A DNA stretch of 64,000 nucleotides from Isoetes taiwanensis. Lineage: Eukaryota > Streptophyta > Lycopodiopsida > Isoetales > Isoetaceae. The position numbers and the translations under genes were made by a program. Positions 1-11,933 of this stretch are shown one piece after another. Numbering within the stretch: position 1 is the first letter of the stretch; each line of letters begins with the position of its first letter. The DNA is taken from the NCBI GenBank assembly GCA_021234155.1, contig JAJEKV010000110.1, forward strand, positions 1,766,338 to 1,830,337. Direction: 5' to 3'. Under the pieces are notes generated by a model. That model had not been told where the DNA came from. It did no database searches and was given only the letters and a program-made list of their open reading frames with translations.

Positions 1-570
1 TTTAATGCCATAATTCTATTGATATTATCATTTTCAACTTCATAAAAAATTATATTTTTCATTTGTATGATCCTAACCTTCGATGCCATAATTCTATTGA
101 TATTATTATTTGCAACTTCACTGCTTAATAACATGTCTACAACACAAGTCAAAACGATTTCCAACTCTTGTTGCATATAATACAAACTTTCCATTATTAT
201 GTACTATGCACATGTGCTTGTTAAACTACACTTTGTTATCTTTATCTACTAGATCTGCCACTAAGATTTTTTCACCACTCCAGGAACACACAAAACATTG
301 TCAACAGAGATCACATTTCCATGTTCTCCTATGGGTTCTATATGGTAGGATCATATATGAACCCAAATCAACTAGCATGTGTTCCTGGGGTAGACGACAT
401 ATCCTATGGCTAGCATACCACAGTCTTCTACTTTTTGTTCTTCTCCATTAACCATATGTACACACCTGAGATTACTAGTTTGCATATTTCTTAATATTTA
501 TGAGCTTTCATCACAAGTGTTTTAGCTTCAGAATCTATAACCACACAATTAACAAAGTTTACATCACAAG
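1..570. other. AT-rich sequence, no gene seen
   Basis: AT-rich DNA with stop codons in all frames. The longest open frame (110-451, plus) has no recognisable motif, and its composition matches the non-coding surroundings. I see no RNA gene or repeat structure here. Confidence 0.5.
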
Positions 571-960
571 AACTTTTTTTTTTTAAGGGACTTGAGCCTT
601 TATTATCCAGAGAAAGTTACAATGTACAATGGGGACTAAAAACTTAGTGAAGAGAATGTCCACCAGAGCAAATCCACCCCACTCAAATACAACATCTAAA
701 TAGTATGAAGAGCAAGGAAAATCTCATGAGTAAGTGTGAATCTGAAGATAGTGCTCCCAAATACGGCTCTTTATATCATTAGCAATTGATGAGCACTTGA
801 ATGCTTTGACAATTCATTGTTGAACATCGAGAAGGACCTGTGCATCGGAACAAGCAAGACCTTTAAATATGAGAAGAACTCGATAAAGCAAAAGAACCTG
901 ATAAAACAAAGAATTTACCTCTTCTTTAGGAACTTCTTCTATTGATACACGGCCCATGGT
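571..960 (-). mobile_element. 3' end of a LINE-type retroposon
   Basis: Read on the minus strand this stretch ends in a run of A (T at about 572-583 on plus), preceded by a short tail containing ATAATAAAGGC, the usual form of a plant LINE 3' end. Minus-strand translation just upstream gives an interrupted hydrophobic frame that resembles LINE C-termini only loosely. The 5' limit and target-site duplication were not found. It could also be a processed retrocopy of an unknown transcript. Confidence 0.35.
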
Positions 961-1011
961 TGGTTTTAAAAATGTCACACTTCTTGTAGAAGTTCCTCTA
1001 CTAAAAGATCC

Positions 1012-1329
1012 TCATAAGCTTCCACGTCCTCTTCCTCTTCTTGTATACATATTTGCAAGATGACCTCCTTCCCCACGAGCATAACATGTACAAATTCTAA
1101 TCCGAGAGCAATTTGGTTTGATATGACCTCTCTTTCCACATTCATAGTATATCACATCCTTACTTCTCTCTCTCCCTCTTTCAACATATAAAATATTATC
1201 TCCCCTTTTATTATAATCCCTTCTTGCTTCTCCTTGTGTGACTTCAGTTCTTGTTGTACTTATTGCCTCTTCCTTATATATAGACAGCAACCAATGTAAG
1301 TCAAGAAGAATAACTCTGTGCAGATTCAA
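1012..1329 (-). pseudogene. gag-like zinc-knuckle fragment
   Basis: This 105-codon frame ends in an Arg/Gly-rich tail and contains two decayed CCHC zinc knuckles. The clearer one reads YYECGKRGHIKPNC, in which the first Cys of the C-x2-C-x4-H-x4-C pattern has become Tyr. The second (CTCYARGEGGHLAN) keeps the spacing but has lost two ligands. Such knuckles bind RNA in the gag protein of LTR retrotransposons. No protease or polymerase frame follows, so this is an isolated remnant, perhaps of a copia-type element. Confidence 0.45.
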
Positions 1330-2930
1330 GAATCACAAGTTGTGGATAGAAAGAGGAAGATGGCAAAGGCCAATGATTTTGAGAGAGGCTATATTGTGCC
1401 GACTCTGTGATATCAGAGAAGCAAACAACAAGAGGCATGTATGGAATTGAAACAAGATAGATTGAAATGGAACGAGATGGATTGGAAAGCATCACTAGTA
1501 AAGGGAACAAGAGACACCGGGCAAGCAAAATGGACAGCATTAGCAATAAGAGAGATTCTATATGAACATGATCGCAGATATAGAGAATTCACTACTACAC
1601 CATCTAGGACCAATGGCGCATGCACAGAGCAGTCGCCATAAGGATCAACAGAGGATATACAGAGGAAAGGAGGTGATTTTTTTCCATCCACACTGAGAGG
1701 AGGAGGTTTTCTTCATCGGCTGTTCTTGACTCCGTGACTAAGTTTCAATCGCTCTTGTAAAATATATAATGTGAAATTTCGTAAAAGCTGTGCTTACACC
1801 ATGTACCATAAGTCACGGGGCTCTATTGAGTCATGATGACGTTAAAATACATTCTATTCTATTCTTTAATTTCTAACAATGGTGCGTATTGATGAAGCAA
1901 CATTTTCATCATATTCAGAGAAGCACCTTCCAAATTCATGAATATAGACACCTTCTAAATCCATGAATATATCTTCCATTTTGTCAAACAATTCCATTAA
2001 ATCATTATCTCTTACATATTTAAGCATCCCTAGTTCTTGTTCTAGTTTATGTATCTGAGATGCACTTAAATTTTCATATTCATTCAATAAATATTGCTAC
2101 ATCTCTTGTTGACTCATGCGATGAATGAAAGCTATAATACTATGCCTAAGTTTAGAGGTAATAATACCTTTTGCCTGAGCTGAATCCTTAGAAGACTCCG
2201 ATGCTTCAGATTTTAAAGCCTCTACTGAAGAACTGCTTGCACCTTCTGTCTTTATCTAATCTTCTTTTGTTTCTCAAATTCAAAAGAGGCCTGACATAAT
2301 CCCAAAGCCTTTCTGCCTCTAAAGCTTTTCAACTTTCATCTTCTATGCTTGAAATCTTGAGCCTTCTTTATAGAATTCAACTCCAGCTAATAAAGCATGG
2401 TTTCATTAATTAGAGAAATTTCGTTTTCTCGTTTGACAACGAAATAGGTTGTGGTCACCCCGGGGATGGTAAGAAATGATTCCGCTCTACCAAAACCAAG
2501 CCTCAATAATCCTAAGTTCAGCTTGAAAAAAAAACACGCGCCAGAATTTGACACCAGGCCTGCAGGCCAAAGCTGGCATGACAGTAACCGAGGGGTTTGA
2601 GTAACATCACGAGTGGTCGTAAGGATCGCCATTGCGATTCTAGCGAGAACAAGTGAAGGCAGAATACAAGAAGCACATTGTGTGCTTCGTGGTCAAATTA
2701 CCATCTGGGGGATGTATAACTGATGTACAGAATCGCCACCGCGATCTTTCAGACTACTTTTTTATCCAATTCTAAGTTGAGATAACACAAAAGCATAGTG
2801 TACAAAAGTTGAACACATAGTGAACTGAAAAAGTATAACTCATATTGAACCTGAAAACAGGTGAAAATATAAACACAATGTTATAACAAAAACTTTGTAC
2901 AAAGAGCCCAGCACAAAGGCGAAGGCTATA
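1330..2930. other. no gene recognised; decayed repeat DNA
   Basis: Only short frames occur. A 73-codon minus frame at 1866-2087 is Glu/Asp-rich and could be part of the neighbouring gag remnant, but no motif supports this. From about 2387 the sequence includes two copies of the GATCGC-type palindrome (2621-2640 and 2731-2748) and so probably belongs to the two-gene element that follows. Confidence 0.4.
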
Positions 2931-4991
2931 TCACTGAGTCTCAAATACAGTCTCTGGATCAACACCATGTTTCAAGACTATTCTTGCAATATGCTCCTTT
3001 CCAATAGCAAGGGTGCGTGACGGGGTCCATTTTCAGATATCCGGTTATTTCGGGATGTCAACATCCATTGCCCGTCTTTGCGTCAACAACCTCGACATAT
3101 CTTGGCTATTAAACAATTCGTCCCCGCAATTGCTCGTAATATTGATAGAGGGTACCCTTACGCCTTTTAGGTGAAGGGTCTGGGAGGTTCTCCCACTCCG
3201 GCGGCTTCAGAAGTTTCACCATACTCCAAATTAGGAAGGGCCTTGTCCAGTTGCTTGTCCAGTTGCTTAGTTAGCAGTGGCATTACGGTGTCCAAGTTCT
3301 GGTTCAGTGCCTCAAGCTTCTTGAAAGTTGGATCAAGTTTTGCCTGTGCCTTCTCGATGCCGCTCTATCGGGCCGGGTCTCCTTGATCCTTTCTTCGAAG
3401 CTTTTCTGATCCAGGCCTTCTAGTATCTGATCCATGTTGCTGAGATCCGTTCCCTGTGTTATATTAATATCAGGCTTGTCGGAACCTTGCTCTTCACGTT
3501 GCTCATCTTGCTCATCACCTTCCTCTTCCATGTCAGGCCTTGCCATTTTCTCTAGAATCTCGAAGAAAGATCTAAGGAAACGGCATACCTTGTCGTCAAA
3601 CTCAAAAGCAACACTCCGTTTTCCTTGCATCAACGCTACCCTTGAGGCAGTTCCGCCTGAGAAGAAATCCAAAACGCAACCTTCTAATGGTACCAGCTCC
3701 TTCACTATATAATAGACATAAGAGGTTTTTGCCTGGCTCTTGAGGACGAAGTCGCCTTCCATAGCTGCCCATGAGAATTTGGGTTTACCTGTAAAGAACT
3801 CCAAATACTTTCTTTTTGTTTTTGCATCTACATCTTCGTCGCCAGTTATCGGATATTTTGGAAGAGGAGTGCTTTGTGGTGCTTTAGTGACTTGAGTCAG
3901 TCGCAGCTCTAAGTTGGGTTTTACGGGCAGCACCCGAACGTCACTCCTGTTTATTGTCACATGGCTGACATAATACTGGAATTCTTTTATTTTTTTTTTG
4001 CTCTCCCATCCTTTCTCTTCATACGCCCCTAGGGAAACATGGGAGCTACCTTGTATCTGGCTAAGACTGTACAAACAGTTTGGCAAATGTACCGATCTGA
4101 GAAACATGACAATATGGTACACTTTTGCATGTGTCATGCCTGCAACTCTGCTAAAAAAATCTGTGTATTTTTTCACATCCCACAGGGTGGAAAAACTACG
4201 CATGTCTACAAAAATCAAACTGGCATTTTCTGACACCGATGCAGACACAAGGATGCCACTTTTTGTTACGTGCTGCACGATGTTTTGCTTCTCTTTCATT
4301 TTTCGGGCCTCATCTAGCCTCATTATAGCAACAATAGCTTCCAAAAAAACTGCAGGCAGATTACCTTGAACTGCCTCTTTATTATAGTTTGCTTTGACGA
4401 TTCAAAATGCGGTTCCGCAATATCCGTGAGACGTTGCTTTCGGACGACTCGGGAAAACATGAAGCCAACTCTTCAAAATTATTGTACAGCTTCTCTGAGA
4501 TAGAATTGGCGTATGATAACACTTCACGACGCATGAGTGAAAGTGTTCTGATGTCTAGAGCCCTCTGACTGCAATTAAAACGTCCTGTATACCCCTGCTG
4601 CACTTTCAAGAAAACCTTGCCCTGTAAGATTTCGTCCATCAACTGGCTTACCTCAGCATTGTTCATTCCTCGTAGGTTTCTCAGGAATGTCTTGTTGAAG
4701 AATTCCTTTGAAGGTTTATCTGGTAATTCCCCCGATCATCTTCGGTGAGCTTTGGCTTGCCCAATTGTTGACAACTTCTACGAAGTTTAGACCCAGTGAT
4801 TCTTGCATAAATAGGAACTGCTTCTCATCCTTCAGTTCCTTAACCTTCAGAGTTGTGGTAGCCACCTCGACAAAATCCTGCACAGAAGTGCTGGTTAGGA
4901 TCGCGACGGCGATTTTCCTGAGCAAAGAAACGAATAACATACCTTCCAGGCGGATGTCACTGCAGTTCCTGTTGGCCCTTGTGGAGGACAT
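2931..4991 (-). pseudogene. N4/N6-type DNA methyltransferase-like protein, C-terminal part
   Basis: The frame at 3304-4344 has a glycine-rich SAM-binding motif, VLDFFSGGTASRVALMQGKR, followed 12 residues on by an acidic strand (AFEFDDKVCRF). This is the 'VLDPFxGSGT ... E.D' layout of N4/N6 DNA methyltransferases. The expected catalytic [DNS]PP[YFW] is not visible; FVDMRSF lies where it might be. Upstream exons at 4382-4666 and 4716-4881 are joined by a frameshift. An acceptor CTTCTGTGCAG is at about 4882 on the minus strand. Downstream are an acidic stretch, a coiled coil, a SPKRRKG basic patch and a terminus near 2931. Several frameshifts make this copy inactive. Family-level function (adenine or cytosine N-methylation) is inferred only. 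Confidence 0.55.
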
Positions 4992-5283
4992 CCGAATGCC
5001 TTGTGCTGGTTTCTTAGTTGTTGGAGCTTTTCAATCAGTGGTTCTTTGTATACTGTTTCTGCGATGACGTCGTTGCACTGTATGGAAATCTAAATGTATT
5101 CTTTGTTGGAGAGGTTACCATTTAATACACGACTTCTTCTTTTTACATATGCTTTCGCAAATTCCAACCTTTGCTCGACATTGCCCACGCATGTGCATAA
5201 AAATTGTGCAGCAAAAATGCTGTGATTACCAGAAATAATATAAAAATTTTTGTTTGCCAATTCTTCTGGGCGCGACCAAGTGA

Positions 5284-6609
5284 CTAATTTCCTGCATGTG
5301 ACCGAGATACACTAGTCAGTCCAAGAAATTGTTCACGAAGATCGCGACCGCGATCCGCTTGAGCATATTTATATATGTAACCAATATGAGAAGAAAGAAA
5401 TAAATATGATGTAACAGACCTTGTTAAAGGATCAAATGGAACGAGATCGGCCGGTGTAAGAACTTCTGTCGGGTATTTCTTGAAGCTTTTTATCAGTGTC
5501 TGTACATGGTCATTTGACCGGACTCTATGTGTCATATTAGCGGGAGCTGGTTCGCAATCGAAAATGCTGACTCTTTGGAACTAGTTTACAACCATTGGAT
5601 AATATCTTTTGAACTCCTCGAGCTTGGATGCTGTCTCCTGAGCCAGTTTCTTTTCTTCATCTGGATTAAACTTCAAATCTTCTGGCATTTGGGGATCAGT
5701 TCTCCAGGGCAATAAGTGGCTAGTAGGTGCTGGTTTAGTGGACGAGGAAGGAGTAGAAGACGTCGAAGGTTGCGCACTGTCATCCGTGGGCGCCTTTGGA
5801 ATCTTTATCCTGAATGGCGGGATCCTCTTTGATGGCTGTCCTTCTAGTGCGGCAGAGTCTCGGGCGGGAGCAGTCAAAAGCATGACGGGAGCGAAGGGTC
5901 AACTACTGCAGAACAACCAACATTTGCTGAGGGGGCTACAGCAGTTGCTGAAGGAACAACATTTGCCTCTATGGGCACTACAGTATCCTTTGGAGTGGAC
6001 GGTTCGCCAATAGCCTGCAAAGGGGCCACGGATCTATTATTTGAAACAGCCCTGAGCCAGTTGGCGTCCATTCTTGAAGGCAGTTTGTTGTCTTTAGTAG
6101 CCTTCAAAGCAGCAGAAGGAGGTTTCTTATCAGCTGAAAGACCTTTTCTGCACATGCTAAATCCAACAAGTATATCCCTGTTGCACTTTATACCCGACAA
6201 ACTTAAGGAATCATAGGACGGCAATATCCAGCCAAATCCCTTAGCACTTGTGGGCATCCCCTTGCCGCTTGCCGCTTTGTTGACTTTACTCGCAATCATA
6301 ATGGATGGATCATAATTTTGCCATCTCAAAACGTACTCGACAAACTGCAGCCCTTGAGTATCTTCTACGCTGCAAATTATTGCATCCTGTACATTATTTT
6401 TGGTGCCTTCCCACATAGCAATAACTATACCTAGCTGCTCGTAATCTTCTGGACCCTTCCCATTCCTAAAGAACAAACACAAGTCCTTTCGGCGGTCTCC
6501 AGTGACATGAGGTTTTGCCTGTGAGATTTCAACACACCACTTCCTGCTTTTATCGGGAGTGACAATTCTGATTGGTTCTACATTAGGCCCGCGGAATAGT
6601 TCGAGGGCT
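5284..6609 (-). pseudogene. N-terminal exons of the methyltransferase-like transposon gene
   Basis: A minus-strand exon begins after a polypyrimidine acceptor (TGCTTTTGCAG, near 6609) and runs through about 240 codons to 5874. It then shifts frame into 5581-5883, a Pro/Ser/Thr-rich linker, and reads through an in-frame TAG near 5581 into 5284-5535, where a GT donor follows DPLTR. The first block has conserved-looking hydrophobic segments (GFGWILPSYDSLSLSG) but no domain I can name. Position and strand fit the same gene as the methyltransferase exons downstream; two separate genes cannot be excluded. Confidence 0.45.
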
Positions 6610-8155
6610 GCAAAAGCAATTGAACACAGGTTAGATGCACTAGTATTGGAAGAAGGTGTTCCTAAGGATCGCGACCGCGATCCGATTCATCAGTTGCAAA
6701 CTAATAAAGGGTGTTCTATCACCATTATCGGGTAAGAACGCGCCGCGTTCTTTACTTAACAAATGAGTATTACGTTTTATATAAATTGCTCGCCACTATC
6801 GCGGCGATTGTCTTGAGCACTACCTTCGTAAAAGAGGGAAGGTCGTGGTCACAACTATCGCGTCGCACATTGTAGCGACCATCTAACTATCCTAAAAAAG
6901 ACATGGCCGGCTATGGCGATACCTATGCCTATGCTATAAAAATCGCTGAAATTACCTTCTCTCGAGGGGCGACACGCGAGACATGGTGGCGCTTAGAAAT
7001 TTTCGGATGGCTTAGAAATTTGGTCAAGGCGCTTAGAAATTTTCGCGCGAGGGTGATCAGAAAAATGAACGCCACTCTTTTTATAGACATCGCCATTATG
7101 ACGGGCGCCATTATGACGGGCGCCTTCCTTATGACGGGCGCCATTATGACGGGCGGCGTCATTATGACGGGTGGCATATTCCCCCATTACCCCTAAAAGC
7201 AACCCGCAGCTTGGCAACGTACGGGACGGTGACACGTGAGAATTTGTGTGAGAGGGGCAGTTGGAAAGGACAGCAAATCACCCACGGCATGTCAGTTTAA
7301 ATTGGATAGGGACAGGGACATTAGGGCATAAAAAGGTCCCGCCCAAAGGACAACATTTTGAAATTCAAATCCATTTCAAATGCGGTAAGACCCTCCAACA
7401 ATTTCATTGTTGCAAAGCTTGGGAAGGAGTTGTTCGAGGCGCCGGAGTTAATTTGAAGGCGCTATGTTGGATTGCAATGGCGCTCTAATGAATTTCAAAG
7501 CATCCAAGCATATTTGACGTTGTAGAATTCATTGAAGGCCACAGACAGGCAAGTTCATTCATTAAACTGTGTTTTCAGTTAAATCTGCCGCATGCACCCT
7601 TTTTTGTGTCTGGTAAATCAAATCCCGTTCTAATTTGGTAATATAGATTGCCTGTATCAACAATTCTTAAGATGTTCCTATTTGTAGGCGTTGATGTCAT
7701 TAATCTTTCATTACGCATGTGTGATCCTTAAGGCACAAATTTAGTATCATCAGGATCGCTGAAGGCATCTTTCCAACATATTCTAGACTAAGGTACCATT
7801 TAATGCTCTCCCATAAAGTTACCCATCAGGGGTTATTGATTCATCTACTTCTCCCGCAGGTCGTCCCTACAGCACAGCTAGTACTCGTCCGGATCGCGAA
7901 GGCGATTTTGCGCAGCATAATCTAAACAGGCACGTATAATATAGACTATGGTATCTGCTTGCTCTAGGAGACTATGTTAGCTGCTTGCTCTAGGCACGCA
8001 TAATGTAGACAGTGTAATCGCCGCTCTAGGAGATCATGGGTCGCAATCCTGCTAACCATGTCCTTGCTTGAACTTGGTTTGTCTGGCTAACGTGAAAGTG
8101 CTCTGTGAAATCGCGGCCGCGTTTTAACTGAGCAATAACGTCCATTGTGCTTGCA
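6610..8155. promoter_or_regulatory. divergent intergenic/intron region of the two-gene element
   Basis: Between the leftward methyltransferase-like gene and the rightward transposase-like gene there is no convincing reading frame. The stretch holds at least seven versions of the GATCGCGACnGCGATC palindrome (6665-6683, 6736-6750, 6796-6820, 6855, 7752, 7891-7920, 8109-8135), a 15-bp minisatellite and a TATA-like GCATAAAAAGG near 7326. An acceptor GTGCTTGCAG precedes the first rightward exon near 8155. Transcription starts of both genes are presumably here. Confidence 0.4.
7094..7174. repeat. minisatellite, unit ATTATGACGGGCGCC
   Basis: About five tandem copies of a 15-bp unit, the first two perfect and the others with small insertions or substitutions. 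It lies in the divergent region of the two-gene element. Confidence 0.85.
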
Positions 8156-8931
8156 GACATGGCTGCCTTGAGGTCCATACTATTCCATGGAGTCAAAGTG
8201 GGCGAAGGAAAAGTACATGCCTTCGACATGCACCACAACTTGCCCTTGCCGAGAGATAGCGTTGTAGTGTCTATGGAAGTTATTCTCGACGGAAGCATTG
8301 GTTTGCCATATCCTGAACCGGAATTTACAACACTCGCTGGATTCGCGAGGGAGTTTTATTTTTGGCCAGTAGCGGGATAGCTACCCTTACACAAGAACCT
8401 GAAATGTCCACACCGCCTGCACAGATTAAAAAAATTGATTGGCTGGGCTTGCAAGCACCGGAAAGCCCTTCAGTGAATAACTTTCGAGGCATTTCAAGGG
8501 ACGAGCTAGTAGAGAAAAGTTGCACACTACTCCATGACTGCTGCAACATTCCATATGCCCTTGGGGTGATCATCTTCATTGACCCTAATCAGGCTGTCGG
8601 TGACATGAGATTGGGAGAAGACTACTTGGCAGCAACCATAATGAACACATTCCCTATGCCAGATAGGCCGACCATGCGATGCCAAGCATGTGCTGAAATG
8701 CCACAGTTGCACGACCTAGTGAGGTGGCCGATTGCCTTGGTGTTAGTAGACAATGTTGCTGTGTCAACTCTCATAAAGACTGTTCAACAGACAGTCGTTG
8801 AAGCAGAACCCTATGCCATGCAAATTGAGCCTGAAAAGGCAACAAAGAGGACGTACAGAATGGTGAACCGGACCCCACGTTCACCTCCTGTGGCCACTAA
8901 AGCTGAGAGCAGCTTCCATTCTAGACTTTAA
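8156..8931 (+). pseudogene. transposon protein with DUF8039-like domain
   Basis: Exon after a GCTTGCAG acceptor. Residues 1-75 contain GVKVGEGKVHAFDMHHNLPL followed by a hydrophobic strand, a PYPEPE motif and a terminal FYFWPV. This matches the DUF8039-type module of plant transposon proteins ('LPxDxVRVxVDxV...P.P......FI.WP'). A one-base frameshift near 8370 joins it to 8362-8931, which carries a motif-poor region with a CQACAEMPQLHDLVRWPIA segment. The downstream DUF7869-like frame on the same strand suggests one multi-exon transposase gene. Dead because of the frameshift. Confidence 0.5.
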
Positions 8932-9102
8932 GTCTTCGCTCTGCTGCATGCGAAGATGCTGCGCAAACTTCTCATCAGGCGAGATAGCGTGTATGCGTAG
9001 GTTCTATTGGAACTTGCGAGCTTCAGACAGGACCACATTTGTTTTCAACATGTTAGACGCGTACATTCACTGAACGGCCCTGGTCCAGAAGCTGATGCTA
9101 AA

Positions 9103-11317
9103 TAATAAGCAGGTATGCTTGAAAGCATGGCATAGAGCCTATGGTATACCAATGTCCACATTCTATAAGTGGCGAAGACTTTTCCTTGCTGGTCACAGAG
9201 TTGCTGAGCATGGTAACACGGGCACTTAAAAAAAGCCGAGGCCTCACACACTCGGCCGGAAAGGCCATACCGTCTATGTACATCGATGAGAATGCGTAGA
9301 CGATGCCCCACAGATCCAAAATCACTACTTGAAGGGGTGAGAGAATGTGAAGAGGCTCCCCTCTGTCCTAACTAAAAAGGACATTCTTCAAGAGGTGGAC
9401 GCCAATGTGATGGAGATGACGGGCAAGCACATCTCACATTCTTCATTCTCACGTGGGTGGAAGCAAAATCATTCAGAGGTTGCAATAGCAAAGAGGACAG
9501 CTTTCTCCAAGTGCAATACCTGTATTGTAATAAAAGAGAAAATGGCTAAAACCAGAGATCCACGGGAGAGAAGAGAATTGCAGATGGAAAGGAAGGAACA
9601 CATGACAGCCCAAATCTCTTGTAGGAGCTTGTACTGGTCATGGAGAGCTTTGTCCCATCGATCGCCGGACCAGGCGCTCACTATCATACATGATAAGATG
9701 GACCAAAACAAGACTATGATTCCAAGACTGGAGAAATTAGCCAAATCGGTATGGAGAGGTGAACGCTTGAAAGTTAGCGTGACTGGTGCACTCATGCATG
9801 GCCATGGCACAGGTGCCTTAGGACATTTCTCACTCGACCTTTGGAAGGATGATTCAAATTTTCATGTTGGTTCCTTGAATCATGCTATCAAAACACTGGA
9901 GGACACTTCCGAAGACAATTGGGGTCATTTGAGAGAAGAAGCTCGCCCTGAGGGCATGTGGGGAACCGCACTCCTAAACAGTGCGGGGTTGAGGACCAAA
10001 AAACAATTGCACCGGGTAGACTTTGTAGCACCTCCTAAAGCAAGCAAGCAATTTAAGAGGCTACCTAGGCGGCTCTACTTGCAAAATTATTAGACAATTG
10101 AGGCGAACAAGAACAGATATCTCTTCTCTTACCTATCCTATCTTGTGTGGTTGGGTGTTTTTGATCAAATACAGGTTGGCTTCATGATGGCAGGCCACAC
10201 TCATGATGACATTGATGCGCTCTTCGGTAACTATTCAACGTTAATGCGCAGGTCGGATGCTCTAACTATTCCAGAACTAATGCAACTCTTCCGAGAATGT
10301 AGCACAAAGGCACCGACACCATACCTTGTTACCGAGGTTCCCGATTGGAAGGGGTTCGTAAAAGGTTACATTCCTGATAAGAAGGACCGTTTGGTTGGTC
10401 ACTTGGAGCCCCTGTTATTCAAGTTCTGCATGAATGATGGGTGGCCATTAATGTATTACAAGATGAGACCTGGTCATAGAGAATGGTTGCCAGAAAAGGG
10501 TATTCGGATGTGGAAAGCAGATGACAATGGTTTGCCAAAGATACCGATTGGCTCGCCCAAGACTGTCAGGCCATATGCATGCCTCAAGGACATAGGAGCA
10601 TTGAGGTCGTCCATTGCGAAATACATTATGCATTGGGCTAACATCTCCAGGGCTGGTGTGAACTCGTGGTCTAATACCTACATGAACGAGGTCATGGACT
10701 ACTGGTGCGAAGTGATGCGTGTGCTAGGTGAAGTACCGCCGGGCAATCCAGAAATTCAGAACTTCTGGCCCCAAACAAGGCAAGTTGTGCTTCAAGAGCC
10801 TGAATCTATTCAGGTCGATCGATATGACGCTCCGGCTGCCTATGTTGGGCCTGCTAAGGATAAACCCAAGAATGCAGTGGAGATATTTGACCCATACCAA
10901 GATGTACAGAAAGGTATGTTTCTTCTTGTGAGACCAGCAGATGCATGTCCTACATGGTTAGCGTATGTGGAAGAGGATCCAATACAAGATCCCACTGCCC
11001 CTCATTATAACGAGGTTTTTGTTTCTTGGTGGGAGCCCGTGGCTAGGAAAGGCACCCGCACGATCAACAATATCGGATCGGCCGGGCATAAGAAGTGGAG
11101 GCGAATCCTAATGATGAGACCACGTTATCAGCCTCTCAAAACGATAGACTATGCTTGGTCTGCGTGGAACCAAAGCCATTACAGTTGTGATACCTCCCAT
11201 CAGAGGAATCCAGCTGAATTGAATTGCTTGCTAAAGAGGCATCCGAGGATGGAGATGAAACTTGAGTCTTGGTGTACATCACAAAGATTTCACAAAGAGA
11301 ATATTTATTATCCATAA
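9103..11317 (+). pseudogene. DUF7869-type transposase-like protein
   Basis: The start (about 9103-9228) encodes a helix-turn-helix-like segment with IPMSTFYKWRRLFLAG and HGNTG. After frameshifts a long frame runs 9347-11317, broken once by an in-frame TAG at 10091-10093. Its centre has GALMHGHGTGALGHFSLDLW, then after the stop an ENKNRY-like segment and GHTHDDIDALFGNYSTLMRR, the signature of DUF7869 proteins, which look like RNase-H/DDE-type transposases. The acidic residue usually found near 'DG..HG' and the 'LQLDN' motif are missing here. The C-terminus (PYQDVQKGMFLLVR, FVSWWEP) looks like a chromatin-reader-like fold but is unassigned. Likely the mobilising protein of the two-gene element. 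Confidence 0.6.
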
Positions 11318-11410
11318 CATCACTACAATAGACTATTTATTATTTATTACGTCTTGCATTTTTCATCTTAACACAAGAGCTCTTACACTATAACATGTTG
11401 AACAGGTGAT

Positions 11411-11653
11411 TCATTCATCTTCAGGATCTGTAGTAGTGATCCCTGATATCTCATAGCTCATGCGCTCAGGAAGCCAAATCAGATGGATCATCACACGAAT
11501 TGACGCAGGGCACCGAATCTCAGCGCCCAAAGCTTTTCTTCGCAGGTAGGGATCAAGAAGAAGATGCCTGTCTAGGCAACCAACAAGATCAGAGTGGCTC
11601 ATTGAGCACTTGATCGCCTCGATGTGGTGAACTGATGAAGGCGAAAAATCCAT
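11411..11653 (-). CDS. small protein of an unnamed 80-residue family, copy 1
   Basis: Intact 80-codon frame. It aligns over its full length with the frame at 11934-12176: HI..IKC.S.SDL..C......LDP.L..KA, then a middle variable part, V.IHLIWLPE...YE...IT, and an acidic DPEDE end. I estimate roughly a third of residues identical. No signal peptide or known domain is seen. A TATA box (TATAAAAA, minus, 11689-11696) lies 36 bases before the ATG. Equal length and open frames despite strong divergence suggest selection for a protein. Function unknown. Confidence 0.6.
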   Translation of the reverse strand: MDFSPSSVHHIEAIKCSMSHSDLVGCLDRHLLLDPYLRRKALGAEIRCPASIRVMIHLIWLPERMSYEISGITTTDPEDE

Positions 11654-11688
11654 GGGAGATGAATGAACTTTAGCCCCGAGGTGAGGAG

Positions 11689-11696
11689 TTTTTATA
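11689..11696 (-). promoter_or_regulatory. TATA box of small-protein gene copy 1
   Basis: CACTATAAAAACTCCTC on the minus strand, 36 bases upstream of the ATG. The box and flanking CTCGGGG are shared with copy 2 at the same distance. Confidence 0.6.
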
Positions 11697-11933
11697 GTGA
11701 GGTAGAATTATTGGGGTAGACTTTACCCCAATTATTGCGCGTGTATAAGACTGTTGTATACATACAAGTATAATACATCTTTCGTATGGATATGTTTTTG
11801 TGCTTTAGTAATTCAGGTGTGATTGAAAAGCTTTAGTAATTCATTGTGTTATTACATCCTTACATAGTTTATAGGTGCTCATACCATTATTACATCAGAA
11901 ACAGATACAGTAGTCATCACTGATAACATTGAT

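Larger units (their letters stand above)
2387..11340. mobile_element. decayed two-gene DNA transposon (methyltransferase + DUF7869)
   Basis: The divergent arrangement of a methyltransferase-like gene and a DUF8039/DUF7869 transposase-like gene, both carrying the same palindromic motif in their non-coding parts, suggests one mobile element. I could not find terminal inverted repeats or a target-site duplication; the limits given are only the limits of recognisable content. Confidence 0.4.

Noticed and set aside
110-451. 113-codon frame
   Set aside because: No motif, low-complexity Leu/Ser/His composition in AT-rich DNA.
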